Shown here: one piece after another, positions 1 to 11,325 of the stretch
How positions within the stretch are numbered: position 1 is the first letter of the stretch
Layout of the letters: each line of letters starts with the position of its first letter
Assembly (NCBI GenBank): GCA_001969505.1
Contig: LSSK01000581.1
Location: 1-23,023 of the forward strand
Length of the DNA stretch: 23,023 bases
Direction of reading: 5' to 3'
Source: Zancudomyces culisetae
Lineage: Eukaryota; Kickxellomycota; Harpellomycetes; Harpellales; Legeriomycetaceae
Program-made: the position numbers and the translations under genes
Notes under the pieces: generated by a model
What the model saw: only the letters and a program-made list of their open reading frames with translations
Told to the model about the DNA's origin: nothing
The model's database searches: none

Positions 1-576
1 TCTTTTTCCGTACCACTCTAGCCTATTACTTATGCCGTAATTCTCGGTTCTAAAACAAACACTTAATCCTAAAGTCTTTCAAAGATTATCTGCCTTATGT
101 CAACCCGTTCGAAATTCTTAAACCACAATCTTACAAATATCCAACAAATTGAACAAAGGCTCCTACTTTTCTTTATTTTATAGCTATCTGTCCACCTATA
201 CCGATGTATCCTACCAAGATAATTTTTCCTGTAAATGCGCCTTTTGTTTGCACTTTCAAATGCAAACTATACTTTTTATTTAATCCAGCCAGTTCTGTTT
301 AAAAAGTTCATTTATTACATAATGATACATTGAGATCCATGCGTGGAAAGTATTAATTGTAAGAATTTTTCACCAGTTCTGGCCCCCTTTTTGATTGTTA
401 CCAGCAAAAAAAAAAGTAACAGCAACAATAATAGTATTCACTCATAATTAGTAGAAAATTGGCAATATCAACCTAACTACCCGCAAGTAAAAACTGCAAA
501 GCGGGCATAGTTCTACGATTCCGGGTAAAAGATTTTAATTTCTTAGAACCACTTTGTCTAGTAGATGTTTACGCAT
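1..576. other. Noncoding sequence, left edge
   Basis: AT-rich sequence with no convincing gene on either strand. A 40-codon minus-strand open stretch (173-294, bounded by an AG at its start and TAA at its end) is the only coding-like patch, and it is too short to assign. It may be the 3' flank of a gene outside the window. No tRNA or rRNA signature was seen. Confidence 0.5.
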
Positions 577-660
577 ATACCTATACCTATACCTATACCT
601 ATACCTATACCTATACCTATACCTATACCTATACCTATACCTATACCTATACCTATACCT
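577..660. repeat. Perfect hexanucleotide microsatellite (ATACCT)14
   Basis: Fourteen uninterrupted copies of ATACCT occupy 84 bp. The array then decays into related units (ACACCT, ACACCC, ATATCT, ATGCCT) up to about 700. Read on the other strand the unit is AGGTAT. It lies about 240 bp beyond the stop codon of the Rab6 gene, so it is in or just past that gene's 3' UTR. Both strands are open through it (Y-L and R-Y dipeptide repeats), but these open frames are artefacts of the repeat. The G-rich strand is loosely telomere-like, but no telomeric context is visible. Confidence 0.95.
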
Positions 661-902
661 ACACCTACACCCACACCTATATCTATGCCTACATCTATGC
701 GTTTTACTTATTGACACCCTTTATTCACACACATATCTTTTTTTATTGCTGCTACAGGCCTCAGAGTATTATTGGTAAACACAAAACAAAAATTAATGTA
801 CTAATTTCCTTTAGCGCGCATAAAAACAGTATTGTAACTATATACTAAGAAAAAAAGAAAAGGTGTGGACATGGTGCAGTAAAATCTATTTTCGGTAGAA
901 AA

Positions 903-1909
<1,007 letters not shown>

Positions 1910-3806
1910 TTTTATATATCTTATACTATACTATACTATACTACTGTACCGTCTTGATTATTTCGTTTTCACAGTTTCCTTACAGTGATTTCTCTATGAT
2001 TACGCCAAATGGTCGAATTTTGCTGCTATAAACCTTATCTTCGAATCACTAAGAATAACAAACCTGTACTTCAAAAAAATAAGCAAAGGTTCAACATTTT
2101 AATTGAATTTTTTTTTTACACAAATACATCTAGTGCCATTTACTTCTTTGCTCATTATTTTGCTTCGCCTTTTTCTTTTCCCAAAACAATGACGATATGA
2201 AATGTCCAAGGATTACCCAATTATCTTTTCTAAAGTGTATTTTCAAATGAAACTCACAAGCTATTGGCTCTCTTTTTTGCTTTTTCTTTTTTTGGTAACT
2301 CCCCCCCCTTATTGCCTTTATTTTTTTATATTCCGAGTTTACTTTCAAACCTTCCCAAAGACTAAATTCTTACCACAACAGTACAACTTGATTGATATTT
2401 GTGCTTTTTTTTAGACAAGAGTGAAATAAAGCTTCCTTTCAGATATAGTTGCCTGTAATGCGACACAGAAAATTATCTTGGAAACATATACAACAAACTA
2501 ATTGTGGTTCCTAAACACAATTTCCATGTATTTTTCGCTAACTATCTACTGCTCATAATATGCAACGATCAAACATATTGGTCTAGCCATTATGGTTTTT
2601 TGCTGTAGTGGACCGAATTATTGGTTTAATAATTTTTTTTTACCTCTACATCACCTAAACTTAGGTCAAAAAACGCGCTGTGATATATATCTTACCACTG
2701 GTATTTGTTTTCCAACCTCCTGGTAAGCTAGCCGGACCAACTGCCGACCCAGATGTGACTTTGCGTCTTTTTTGATTTCTCAGCTGTAAACTGAATAATC
2801 GTACCCCCCCCCCCCTCTCTCTCCAGTTAACTTAAGGTAGCGCCATCAAACTCTAAATTGTTCGGATACAATATTTTTTAGTAGTACCTAAAGCTAATTT
2901 TATACACAACAACAAAGTACAGGTGGGATAGACTTATTTAAAACCCTGATTACACAAAATCAACGTTATATTTCTTTTAAACCGAATGCGAGTGAGATTT
3001 ATGTAAAGACTAAAGCTTGATGGTTGCTATAGGCCCATCAAGACCCTCTAAACGATTTAGTCAATGTACAAGTATGAGTATACTTCACCATAATTTTTTT
3101 TTTAAAAAACCTACTATGTGTCAATTGAATGAAGAGGGGGGGGGAGGCAAAAAGTAGTACACGCCTGATTTCAATAAACTATGTTTTTGTCGGGAAAATT
3201 CGCTGACAAAAGATATTTTCAAGTATTTTGGGTGTGGCAAGATATACTGTGAGGTAGACTGTCTTACTTTGAATGTATTCCGTATACCTGGCCTTGAAGC
3301 TAATAAAGGCGATACTACACGTACCAATCTAGCCTTCAAATCTTTTTGTTAACACCAAAATGTTTGTTTGTTTTTTTGTTCTCATTAAAATAAAAATAAT
3401 AGAATCAGCAAATGAACATTTGAAGATAACATTATTGTAAACAAATTAACTGAATAGCAGGTATTTTTGCTAGTGCGTGATTCCAGATTGCAAATAGCGA
3501 AAAAGCAGCGAAAAAGCGTTGTCCCAATTTGATGATTTATTATGTACTTTGCTTTTCCTAGCAACTAAAGGTGGTGATTCTGTACTCTTTGGAAAAATCG
3601 ACAAAAATCATATAATCGCCTTATCACACTCTATTTTGTATATTTAGCAAAAACCGAAGAGCTAATCACACAAATAAAAACGTACATAGCAAGCTTAAGG
3701 CATAGTATATACCAACAGGATATCATTTTATTAGACCGTAAAAACATTGATGTTCGATTCAACTCAACAAGCCGATTAAAAAGCAGTTAAAATTAATCAA
3801 AAGAAA
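1910..3806. other. Intergenic spacer between Rab6 and alpha-actinin
   Basis: This is the divergent upstream space of the Rab6 gene (-) and the actinin gene (+). It starts with a TATAC pentamer run at about 1921-1943, in the Rab6 leader or promoter. It contains single-base runs of C8 (2301-2308), C12 (2804-2815, followed by CT repeats) and G9 (3136-3144). No long open frame exists. GC-richer islands at about 2696-2783 and 3268-3345 look coding-like on the minus strand and are listed separately. No tRNA was found. Confidence 0.6.
2696..2783 (-). other. Possible unannotated minus-strand exon
   Basis: An 88-nt open segment on the minus strand is bounded by TTTACAG at its start and by the consensus donor GTAAGA at its end. 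It would encode about 29 residues, including a basic RNQKRRKV patch and then SLPGGWKTNTSG. It is clearly GC-richer than its surroundings. A second open island on the same strand, about 3345-3268, also ends at a GTAAGA donor and reads DLKARLVRVVSPLLASRPG. A third (about 3590-3500) reads ESPPLVARKSKVHNKSSNW. I could not join them into a recognised protein, so this may be a small spliced gene or chance. Confidence 0.2.
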
Positions 3807-6438
3807 ATGAATAGTCGGGCTAGGAAAATCGATGGTAAGACAATTAAACTTAGCTTGTACGTAGAAAATAGTCCAATATGTTAGATAGAATTCTCAAACA
3901 AACGACTAAACAGTATAATTATGTAAATACGAACAACAGAAAATTCTTGGGAGCAAGTTCAAGCAAAAAGTAAGTAGCGAGGGGTGCGTGAAGGGAAAGA
4001 CATAGCTTTTTTATGTGATTCTATCATATAGACATTGCAAATGTATGTTATGAGAATAAGTTTATATATATAATCAATTCATCCTGAAGTGTGTGACGTT
4101 TTCTATTTCAAATAGCCTTCACCAAATGGTAAACGAAAAGAAAAGCATGTATTACTAAGTATTTTAGAAATTCATCCAAGTAACTATGATAAATCTAACA
4201 AAAAAACCAGAGCTTAATTGCAGTCAAAAGGTGATATATTTAGAATTAAGGCAATTCAAACATTAAACTGTATTATTAGGATAAATACACAGCTGGCGAG
4301 GTGGAATATAGCAGGAATAGAGGATGTGCTCAGGGACCTCAGTGACGGGACAGCATTACTCCAATTATTGGTAATTTTCAGCGTTTATCGATGCTATACG
4401 TTTATGTTTGAAGGGAAAAGGTGATTATATAATATAAAAAATGGTATACTGATAGGAGGTAATTGGAGAAGAGAGCATTGGAAGGTTCAATATAAACCCA
4501 GTATTGAGAATACAAAAAGTAGAAAACATGAACAGAGCACTGGTGTATGTCAGAAACAAAGGGCTAAACTTGACAAACATTGGCGCTGAAGGTAAGATAG
4601 CTCCATATATAGATGCTCACTTTTTCCTATGAATGTGGTATGAAACATGGTATGAAACATACAGCTTTTGCTACATTAAACATTTTTTGCTCCGTAAAAC
4701 GAATAGATATAGTAGACTACAATTTCAAAATAACACTGGGATTGATATGGAAGATCATTTTGCATTTTACAATCTCAGATATTATAGAAGAGGGTCTAAC
4801 AGCAAAAGATGCTTTATTGCTTTGGTGTCAGCGGAAGACGGCTGAATATAAGGAGGTTAGAGTGGCAGATTTCAGCTATAGTTGGCAGGACGGGCTAGCG
4901 TTTTGTGCATTGATTCACAAACACAGACCAGATTTGCTTGATTATTATAAACTTGATTTTAATCAGCCAGTGGAAAATACAAAACTTGCCTTTGAAGTTG
5001 CAGAGAAGCATTTGGGAATTCCAAAACTACTAGATGCAGAGGACATTTGCCTGGTTAAAGTACCAGACGACAAATCTATTATGACATACGTTGCTCAATA
5101 CTTTCATGCATTCTCGTCACATAGTAATACCATTATTTTATATATATATAATTATAAGGATATCAAATAACATAGGGTGGGATTTTGAGTTATTATCGTA
5201 TACTGCAACTAAAAGATACAATAATAATAACAATAGATAAACTCGAAATGGCAAAAAGGAGAATAGACAAATTTACAAACACAGTTCAAATTGCCAATGC
5301 TATGAAACGTGATTATATGGATAGAGCAAGAAGGCTGATAGAAAAAATACAACTATTACAGGCGGAGTTCGAATGCACAAAGACAAAAAGCAGGCAACTA
5401 AACGACGTGACTGAGCTAATTACGTCATTTGAAGAGTATTGTAAACATGGGCGCAAGCAAATAGTCGCAGAAAAGCTGGAGCTAAATGGTTTGGCTGGAG
5501 ACATTATTACCAAGCTGATGGCGTATCAGAGTAACAGAAACCTGGAAGCTGATATCATTACTGCCTCGGAGCAAATCGAAACCGAATGGAAAAGGCTATG
5601 CCAACAAGAAACAACATACAATACGGCGTTGAATGCAGCGGTCATTGAGCTAAAGGACAAGGCTAGTAGAGAAATTGGACAGTTTGCCAACCAAATTTAT
5701 GAGTCCATAATACGAATTCATAACGAAATTAGCGAGATCACGTGCTATGGAGGAGATAATAACGAGACAGAAGTCGAAGCGTTGGATCAGCAAGGCGACC
5801 AACTGAGTAAGTTAATACTAGTAGTCGAATCGTTTGAAAAGGAGTTGGAACAGTTGCAAGCGATGGAGAGTGAATGTCGGCAAATGCAAATAGACTGTAC
5901 GGTTTATACCATCCACTCATCACAGTCAATTGTTGCAGATCTCGAGCTTATCAAACAAACGCTGTTGAAGAAGAAAAGCTACTTGGTCAACCAAACGCTG
6001 CTACGCAATGTGTCCAACATCACACCGGCGCAACTTGATGAATTCGAGTCTGTATTTTATCATTTTGATAAAGGAGATTGTAACTCATTGAACGCTGCTG
6101 AGTTTCGCGCCGCTTTGGAAGCATTGGATTTGGCATATTCTGAATCCGAATTTACAGAAATTTTCGAATTTTTGGCTCAAGGCAATGATGCTCAACGAAT
6201 TTCGTTTGAAAAATACATCCGTTTTTTGGTTGCTGTCTTTGAAGATAAAGATGACTACGCACAGCTATTTGAGTCATTCCATACTGTGGCTAGTGGAAAA
6301 CCCTATGTATCCATCACAGATCTTAAGGCCGCTGGTTTATCAGAAGCTTCTATTTCCAAACTAGCCTGTGATATGCCAAAGTATGAAGGTGATGATCTTT
6401 TGTTGGATTATGTTTCTTATATTAAATCCCTAAATTAA
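3807..6438 (+). CDS. AIN1: Alpha-actinin (Ain1-like actin cross-linker), seven exons
   Basis: F-actin bundling protein of the cytokinetic ring and cortex. Exons are 3807-3834, 3940-3969, 4116-4128, 4280-4370, 4456-4591, 4707-5123 and 5237-6438. They join to 638 aa, close to the fungal form and far shorter than the animal protein. CH1 spans about 13-120 ([35 protein letters not shown]) and CH2 about 131-235 ([44 protein letters not shown]-like [17 protein letters not shown]). A helical rod of about two spectrin-like repeats follows (240-500), then an EF-hand module (503-638). The EF loop at 516-527 starts with D and ends with E but has Gly and Cys at ligand positions 3 and 5. The second loop also lacks ligands, so calcium binding is probably weak or absent. 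The first exons were chosen because they rebuild the conserved start of CH1. The gene is convergent with the RRM gene, 151 bp away. Confidence 0.93.
4116..4128 (+). other. 13-nt microexon of alpha-actinin
   Basis: The 13 bases CCTTCACCAAATG sit between acceptor AATAG and donor GTAAAC. Together with the A left by the previous exon (3969) and the G that opens the next one (4280) they encode T-F-T-K-W, which is the conserved K-T-F-T-x-W stretch of CH1 actin-binding site 1. Flanking introns are 146 and 151 nt. Without it the frame is lost (13 is not a multiple of three). Confidence 0.85.
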
Positions 6439-6589
6439 TTGGCATTTTATTTTGGTTTGCTTAGTTCTATTGGGCTTTTCTTTTACAAAAATGAAACTAA
6501 ATGAAAGAAATAAACAGAAGGTAAAGTATTATGCTACATTCACTCGAAATCGTTCTTCTCGTACATATTGCTATGCCCATAGGCGAAGG

Positions 6590-7366
6590 TTATTGCTTTA
6601 AATGCATTACACCATACCGACCCTGCTGTGGCCCACCTGCTCTCATTTTTCGAGTCTGTTGATGGGCGTACGCCCTAGTATCTTCACCCTGGTAAAAACT
6701 ATTGATATTATTCCCTACCATACTCGTATTGTTATTGTTTGTGCGATATTGACTGCTATTAGCGCTATTGTCATTATCATGGCCAGTATCACCTCGACTA
6801 TTATAATTGTTGCGAGGATTATTACTATTGATATTATTGTTATTGCTGTTACTAGTGTTATTGTTGTTGTAAGGAGCCCCACGGGTTTTCATTTTAGTAA
6901 CTCCACCTGCTTCAACACGATTTTGAGTGTGCATTTGCATTTGTGTTTGCATTTGGTTCTGTCTTTGCTGCTGTCTCTGTTGTTGTCTTTGTTGCTGGTT
7001 AATATTTGCTCCAAAATCCCTATTATCGTTCTGGTTAATCCGCTCATTGCGTTTCTGCTTTTCGCCCATTCTTGAGTTTCCCTGTTGAAACTTGGCTAAC
7101 TTGACTAGAATAATTCTTCCATCCAAGATTTTGTTGTTTTCGTGTTCTATAGCCATTGACGCTTCTTGAGCCTTTGAAAATTCCAAAAAGCCAAAGCCTT
7201 TGGATACACCCGTTTGATTGTCACAAATGATCCGAATATCCAAGATTGTACCATATTGCCGAAATCTTTCTTTCAACATGTGCTCGGTTGTCCCCCAGCT
7301 CAATTTCGCAATAAAACACACGTTTTTCTTGTGATTTTCCCGCATACCCGACCTGACTGTATCCAT
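6590..7366 (-). CDS. Single-RRM RNA-binding protein with Q/N-rich tail
   Basis: Uninterrupted 258-codon gene. One RRM occupies about residues 14-93: RNP2 is CFIAKL (17-22) and RNP1 is KGFGFLEF (56-63), with the usual aromatic positions kept. After a basic linker (about 95-112), the C-terminal half is low complexity: QQQR repeats, QMQTQMQM, then Asn/Ser/Arg-rich sequence with RGG-like fragments and a final AGGPQQGRYG. This resembles small stress-granule or cold-inducible glycine-rich RNA-binding proteins. The tail is a likely disordered, prion-like region. The specific orthologue cannot be named. The start at 7366 is the first ATG, 12 residues before the RRM. It converges on the alpha-actinin gene and shares a 151-bp 3' region with it. 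Confidence 0.85.
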   Translation of the reverse strand: MDTVRSGMRENHKKNVCFIAKLSWGTTEHMLKERFRQYGTILDIRIICDNQTGVSKGFGFLEFSKAQEASMAIEHENNKILDGRIILVKLAKFQQGNSRMGEKQKRNERINQNDNRDFGANINQQQRQQQRQQQRQNQMQTQMQMHTQNRVEAGGVTKMKTRGAPYNNNNTSNSNNNNINSNNPRNNYNSRGDTGHDNDNSANSSQYRTNNNNTSMVGNNINSFYQGEDTRAYAHQQTRKMRAGGPQQGRYGVMHLKQ

Positions 7367-8661
7367 GCTTTTCTATCTTTATATTTTTTTTGAATATTGG
7401 TTGTACGATAAAATGCCTGCAATGTTATTTTCTAAAAGTCTTGTACGTTTTATTGGAATGTAAACTGTGTTACATTTATCCATTACAACAGAAAAAGGGC
7501 AATTAAAAAGGTCTAAAGTGACACGCTCTGTTTGTTCCTAATCTGCTCATTTTAGTAATAAAGTGCAGCGAAATAGTCTTTTTGTTTGGTGTTTTTAGTG
7601 ACATTCCAAGTCACAGAGATTTTTTTTTCACAGTGAATCAAAATCATCGATCTAAATTGTTAGCGAACATCAATAGCGTTTGTTAAAGCTATCACACTTC
7701 ACCCTTTGCCGGGTGCTAGGTAACAAAGGCTCAACCAATCTTTACCAAATAGTCACCGCAAATATTAAAACAATTCTTTCAGATAGCGCCCAATTATCAC
7801 CAAAATACTATATGCAAGGGAAAAGGGAAAAGGGAAAACAGAAAAAAAATAAAAACAGAAACCACCAGAGTAAGTAGCAGCCTCACCGTTTAATCGTTAC
7901 AATCTATATAACACTGTTGGATGTGAAGTTTATTCTCTCTCTTCAAGCAAATTATAACTTTTAACTGCTATACCCGACTTACTCAACTGTAATTGAGTCT
8001 TTATAGACATCTCACATATGCTCCATAACTATACGCCCATTCCATCTGCACTGCTAGCTTATATTTATGCTTATTTCGGAATCAAGATAATAAAAAGTGT
8101 TACTTCTTTAATAACTTTATCTGTATTTTTTTGCACACTACAAAGTAACTTGGCAAACAGAATAAAAGCAAAGAGAGGGAATAAAATTGTACATTAAACG
8201 AAGCCAGCTGCGAATGAGTGACGGTTGGACTGTGTCATACACCGCCTTCACAATCTTTATGCCCACCTTGCGCCGATGACGCTGCCTATCCTAGCAATAC
8301 AGGTACGTATATGCTTTTGTTACATCTTTTTCATTGTAATGTAAGAACCCACAGGTCATATTATTCAACCCCTTTTATGAAGCATGTCCATTGGTTGGGT
8401 GTGCAAAAAGCTTTACATCCTGCGAGGTATATTGAATTCATGCCAATTGCGAGGCACGAACGATAAAATTACGCTTACTATTTCATGCCCATAAAAAAAA
8501 AGAAAAATTTAATTATGTCACTGATGAATGCAGGGGGTTTGGATTTGGGGTTATTTGTTTCAGTATAAAGGTCTAGTATTGATTAGTTTGATACAAAGCT
8601 CTAACATTTTTCTTTCGCAAAATTAAAGAAATAAAATAAAAAACAAGAAAATTCAAAAAAG
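7367..8661. other. Divergent spacer between the RRM gene and glyoxalase I
   Basis: This stretch holds the promoters of both neighbours. It is mostly AT-rich with poly-A/T runs. A GC-richer patch at about 8200-8300, ending at a GTACGT donor-like site (8302), could be a leader exon of the glyoxalase gene or part of a small spliced gene. An acceptor-like CACAG occurs at 8351-8355. No frame there is convincing and no tRNA box pair was seen. Confidence 0.5.
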
Positions 8662-9429
8662 ATGTCTGATACTAGCACCTACAAATTGGTAAGAACATAA
8701 CATTACTGAACCTTAAGTATTTTTCACCTTCACCACCAGCATTCCTACTGATCCTCCCGTGCTATTATCCGATTTTAATGGGGAATAGGATATAACTAGT
8801 TTTTAAATTATATTTTGCATATCTCTACCTGTCATACCCCACCTATCTTTTTATTCGCTTACTCTTATTCTTCTAATTTACTCAATAGAACCATGTCATG
8901 TACAGGGTAAAAGATGGCCCAAAGTCAGTAAAGTTTTACACCGAGGTCATGGGGATGAAGTAAGTCAAGCTTTCTCGTTTATTTTCAATGCGATGTACCG
9001 AAAGCCGTGGTTTTAATACTGACTATCAAATGAAAGGAAATCAAAAATTTCTTACACTATCCTTTTGCACTCACTAGATTGATTAACGAAATGCATGATG
9101 AGAAAAACAAATTCTCCCTCTATTTCCTGGGATATGAGGACAAAGGCGAAGAGGGTACCGCTAAGCTCTCTCGCAAAGGGTTGTTGGAGCTTACATGGAA
9201 CCATGGGACTGAAAAGGACGAGAGCTTTAGCTATTCTACTGGAAATGGAGATATCGGTGGGTATGGCCATATTGCAGTGACCGTTGACAGCTTGCAAGGC
9301 GCCGTAGCCAGATTTGATCAGATGGGCGTCAAGTTTTTGAAGCGCCCTGAAGAAGGAAGAATGAGCCATATTGCTTTTATCTACGACCCCGATGGTTACA
9401 GAATTGAAATATTAGAAGCAGAACGCTAA
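8662..9429 (+). CDS. GLO1: Glyoxalase I (lactoylglutathione lyase), three exons
   Basis: Isomerises the hemithioacetal of methylglyoxal and glutathione to S-lactoylglutathione, the first step of methylglyoxal detoxification in the cytosol. Exons are 8662-8688, 8889-8959 and 9078-9429, giving 149 aa with a stop at 9427-9429. Family motifs are HVMYRVKD, SVKFYTEVMGMKLI, KFSLYFLGYED, LLELTWNHGTE, GYGHIAV, GVKFLKRPEEGRM and AFIYDPDGYRIEIL. Predicted metal ligands are His11, Glu70, His97 and Glu143. The protein is a single betaalphabetabetabeta pair (one active site per dimer interface), like the human and bacterial enzymes, and unlike the fused double-domain yeast Glo1 of about 326 aa. It lacks the N-terminal extension of the human protein. 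The branch-like TACTGAC at about 9018 fits intron 2. It is convergent with the homeobox gene downstream. Confidence 0.95.
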
Positions 9430-9975
9430 TTATTGGGAGTCAGCTTTTTTATTCTCATGATCAAAACTATCTTCAAAGCAACCATTTCTATGTGCGTTTA
9501 GTAGTTCTTGATGTTGGTTTCTCTTTTTTTTTCATCTGTTTTTTGAATAACCTCAAAATAAACAATTTAAGGACAGTGACCTTTTTTTGTCTTATCTCAA
9601 TGAGTGCCACAACAAAAAAAGCCCATAAAAAGCACCTATCAGCTTGATTACAGTACTTTGGGGGGAGGGGCAAGGAGGTCATATTGAATAAACTTTGAGG
9701 ATCAATGGTCCATGACCACCAAGTTTGAGCTATAGTAGGATGTGCTTGGTTTTCAAATGAACAGACACGCATACAATTCCATTTTACCGAAATTTATTAG
9801 CTCTGATCTTTAGTAAACTACAAAAAAAAAATGCACAAAAAATACACGAATAAATACATCTTGCTCCCTCCCCACATTCTGAAGGAAACGCAAGCAGACA
9901 CTAAAAAATATAATGTGCCAAATAACGAAAATAGAGTGGAAAAACAAATATTAAACAAAGCGCATTCGCACAGGA
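9430..9975. other. Convergent 3' region
   Basis: This lies between the stops of glyoxalase I (+) and the homeobox gene (-) and contains both 3' UTRs. A 94-codon open frame on the minus strand (9488-9772) has no recognisable domain and starts in a low-complexity K-rich tail, so it is not called. A two-level inverted repeat sits at 9690-9726 (AAACTT with AAGTTT outside, TGGTC with GACCA around a 3-nt loop inside). It could be a 3' UTR hairpin or chance. Confidence 0.5.
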
Positions 9976-11325
9976 TCAATCAAACAAAACGCTTTTAAGA
10001 TGAAACGAAGGTTCGCATTCAGACTCTTCAGGATGTTTGTTTTGTGAGTTGTACCCACCACCACTTCCCAACGTACTATAAGCTGAGTCACTGTTATGAT
10101 TTGTAGTAGCGTTGTAATGATCATTATAGTAGTGGTAAGGATCGTAGCTATCAACACCCTCAGTCTCACCTCTTATTCTGTGGTAATTGTACTCAGGGTT
10201 TTGAGGTTTAGATAGCGGAGCAACGAAGGAGAGGGATCTTTTTGGATTGTATGTAGTGCGTGGATCATGTAAGTTGACCCTAGAATAACCCGAATAATCA
10301 TAGTGAAAGAGTGTATTATGGTTTTCAGGACTTGTTGGGCTCAAAGTGGAAGTAGAACTTTTTTTACGGCCATGAGATGGTGCACGATGATCACTGTCAA
10401 AGGTGCTGGTATAATAGCTGGTGTGTCTTTTTATGTATGGCTTCAGTGTGACGTCATTTCCACTATCTGATGTTACGTCTGAGTACCTACGGTGAGCAGA
10501 TGTATTTTTTTCAAATCTGGGAAGATCAACATCCATAAATAAGTCAGATATTGATGGTAGCTTTAAGCCAAGTCCTGAGTGTGGCTGGTCGTCACCACCA
10601 TCCTCCAGTGTATTACTAGCATTAGGTGTCGTGACGATGTTTTCATCTTTTTTGGGAATACTAACACTATCATCATTAGTACGTGTGGACTCATTGTTAT
10701 CTTTGTTCTCGCCAAGTCTTCTCATTTTCTGTCTTTTGTTTTGAAACCAAATTTGAACATTTTTCTGGCTTAACCCGGTCAGCTTGCAAATCATTAGTTT
10801 AGTTTCCTTTGAGGGTAATGGGTTTTTTGCAAAGACTTTTTCCAATAATTCTAGCTCGTGCTTTTTATGTCGTCTGCGATGCTGCTTGTAAGTAAAAGTG
10901 CTGAAAGGATAGGGCTTGTTTATCAAGGTTCTATAGTAATCAGAAGCACTCAATGAATCCACAACATATGGCGAGTACCTTGCCGGTCTATTGACATGTC
11001 CACTACTCACATCGCGGAATCTTCCAGTTGTATACTTTTCAGGGTGTTGTCCGTAATAAATTGGTGTTTGCAAATTACCATATGAAAAGTGCCTATTTGG
11101 TGACTGAGGTGTTTCAATATTGGTATTTATACTCATTGGGATTACACCCCTTCTAGAAATACCTTTTGCTGGCGCATAATGATTGACACGTTCTTTTGTT
11201 TCTGCATCTTTAGAAAATTCATAATCGCACCTGTCACCTAGCTTGTAATTCTCTAAGTTTACTGGACTCAACTGTTTTTGGGCAATTCCGTTATGAATTT
11301 TATGATAGCTGGGTCTATGTTCCAT
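9976..11325 (-). CDS. YOX1: Homeodomain transcription factor, Yox1/Yhp1-like
   Basis: Sequence-specific DNA-binding regulator, 449 aa, single exon. The homeodomain spans about 147-206. It starts with the basic arm HRRRHKKHELELL and has the third helix NVQIWFQNKRQKMRR, with the invariant W-F-x-N and Arg and the Gln at recognition position 50 (QNK type). The PSKETK loop and WFQNKRQ are typical of fungal Yox1/Yhp1 proteins, which act with the MADS factor Mcm1 at cell-cycle boxes. A short motif LPSISDLF follows at 256-263, similar to a conserved tail motif of that group. The rest is Ser/Thr/Asn/Tyr-rich and likely disordered, with many SP/TP sites that suggest CDK control. The ATG at 11325 is the first one. 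The frame stays open for 30 codons upstream without an ATG, so that part is taken as leader. The exact orthology could instead be another fungal homeobox family. Confidence 0.85.
   Translation of the reverse strand: MEHRPSYHKIHNGIAQKQLSPVNLENYKLGDRCDYEFSKDAETKERVNHYAPAKGISRRGVIPMSINTNIETPQSPNRHFSYGNLQTPIYYGQHPEKYTTGRFRDVSSGHVNRPARYSPYVVDSLSASDYYRTLINKPYPFSTFTYKQHRRRHKKHELELLEKVFAKNPLPSKETKLMICKLTGLSQKNVQIWFQNKRQKMRRLGENKDNNESTRTNDDSVSIPKKDENIVTTPNASNTLEDGGDDQPHSGLGLKLPSISDLFMDVDLPRFEKNTSAHRRYSDVTSDSGNDVTLKPYIKRHTSYYTSTFDSDHRAPSHGRKKSSTSTLSPTSPENHNTLFHYDYSGYSRVNLHDPRTTYNPKRSLSFVAPLSKPQNPEYNYHRIRGETEGVDSYDPYHYYNDHYNATTNHNSDSAYSTLGSGGGYNSQNKHPEESECEPSFHLKSVLFD

Noticed and set aside
173-294. Minus-strand 40-codon open stretch after an AG, with KGAFTGKIILVGYIG
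   Set aside because: It looks protein-like, but it is short, has no partner exon found upstream and matches no family I recognise.
535-778. Open frames on both strands across the ATACCT array (Y-L and R-Y repeats)
   Set aside because: They follow from a six-base repeat without stops and have no start context or conserved domain.
8290-8312. U1 snRNA-like 5' end on the minus strand (ATACGTACCTG)
   Set aside because: It has GTACCTG, not the required ACTTACCTG, and the stem-loops that should follow are missing.
8519-8540. CTGATGA hammerhead-core-like motif
   Set aside because: There is no nearby GAAA with flanking pairing stems, so the ribozyme core cannot form.
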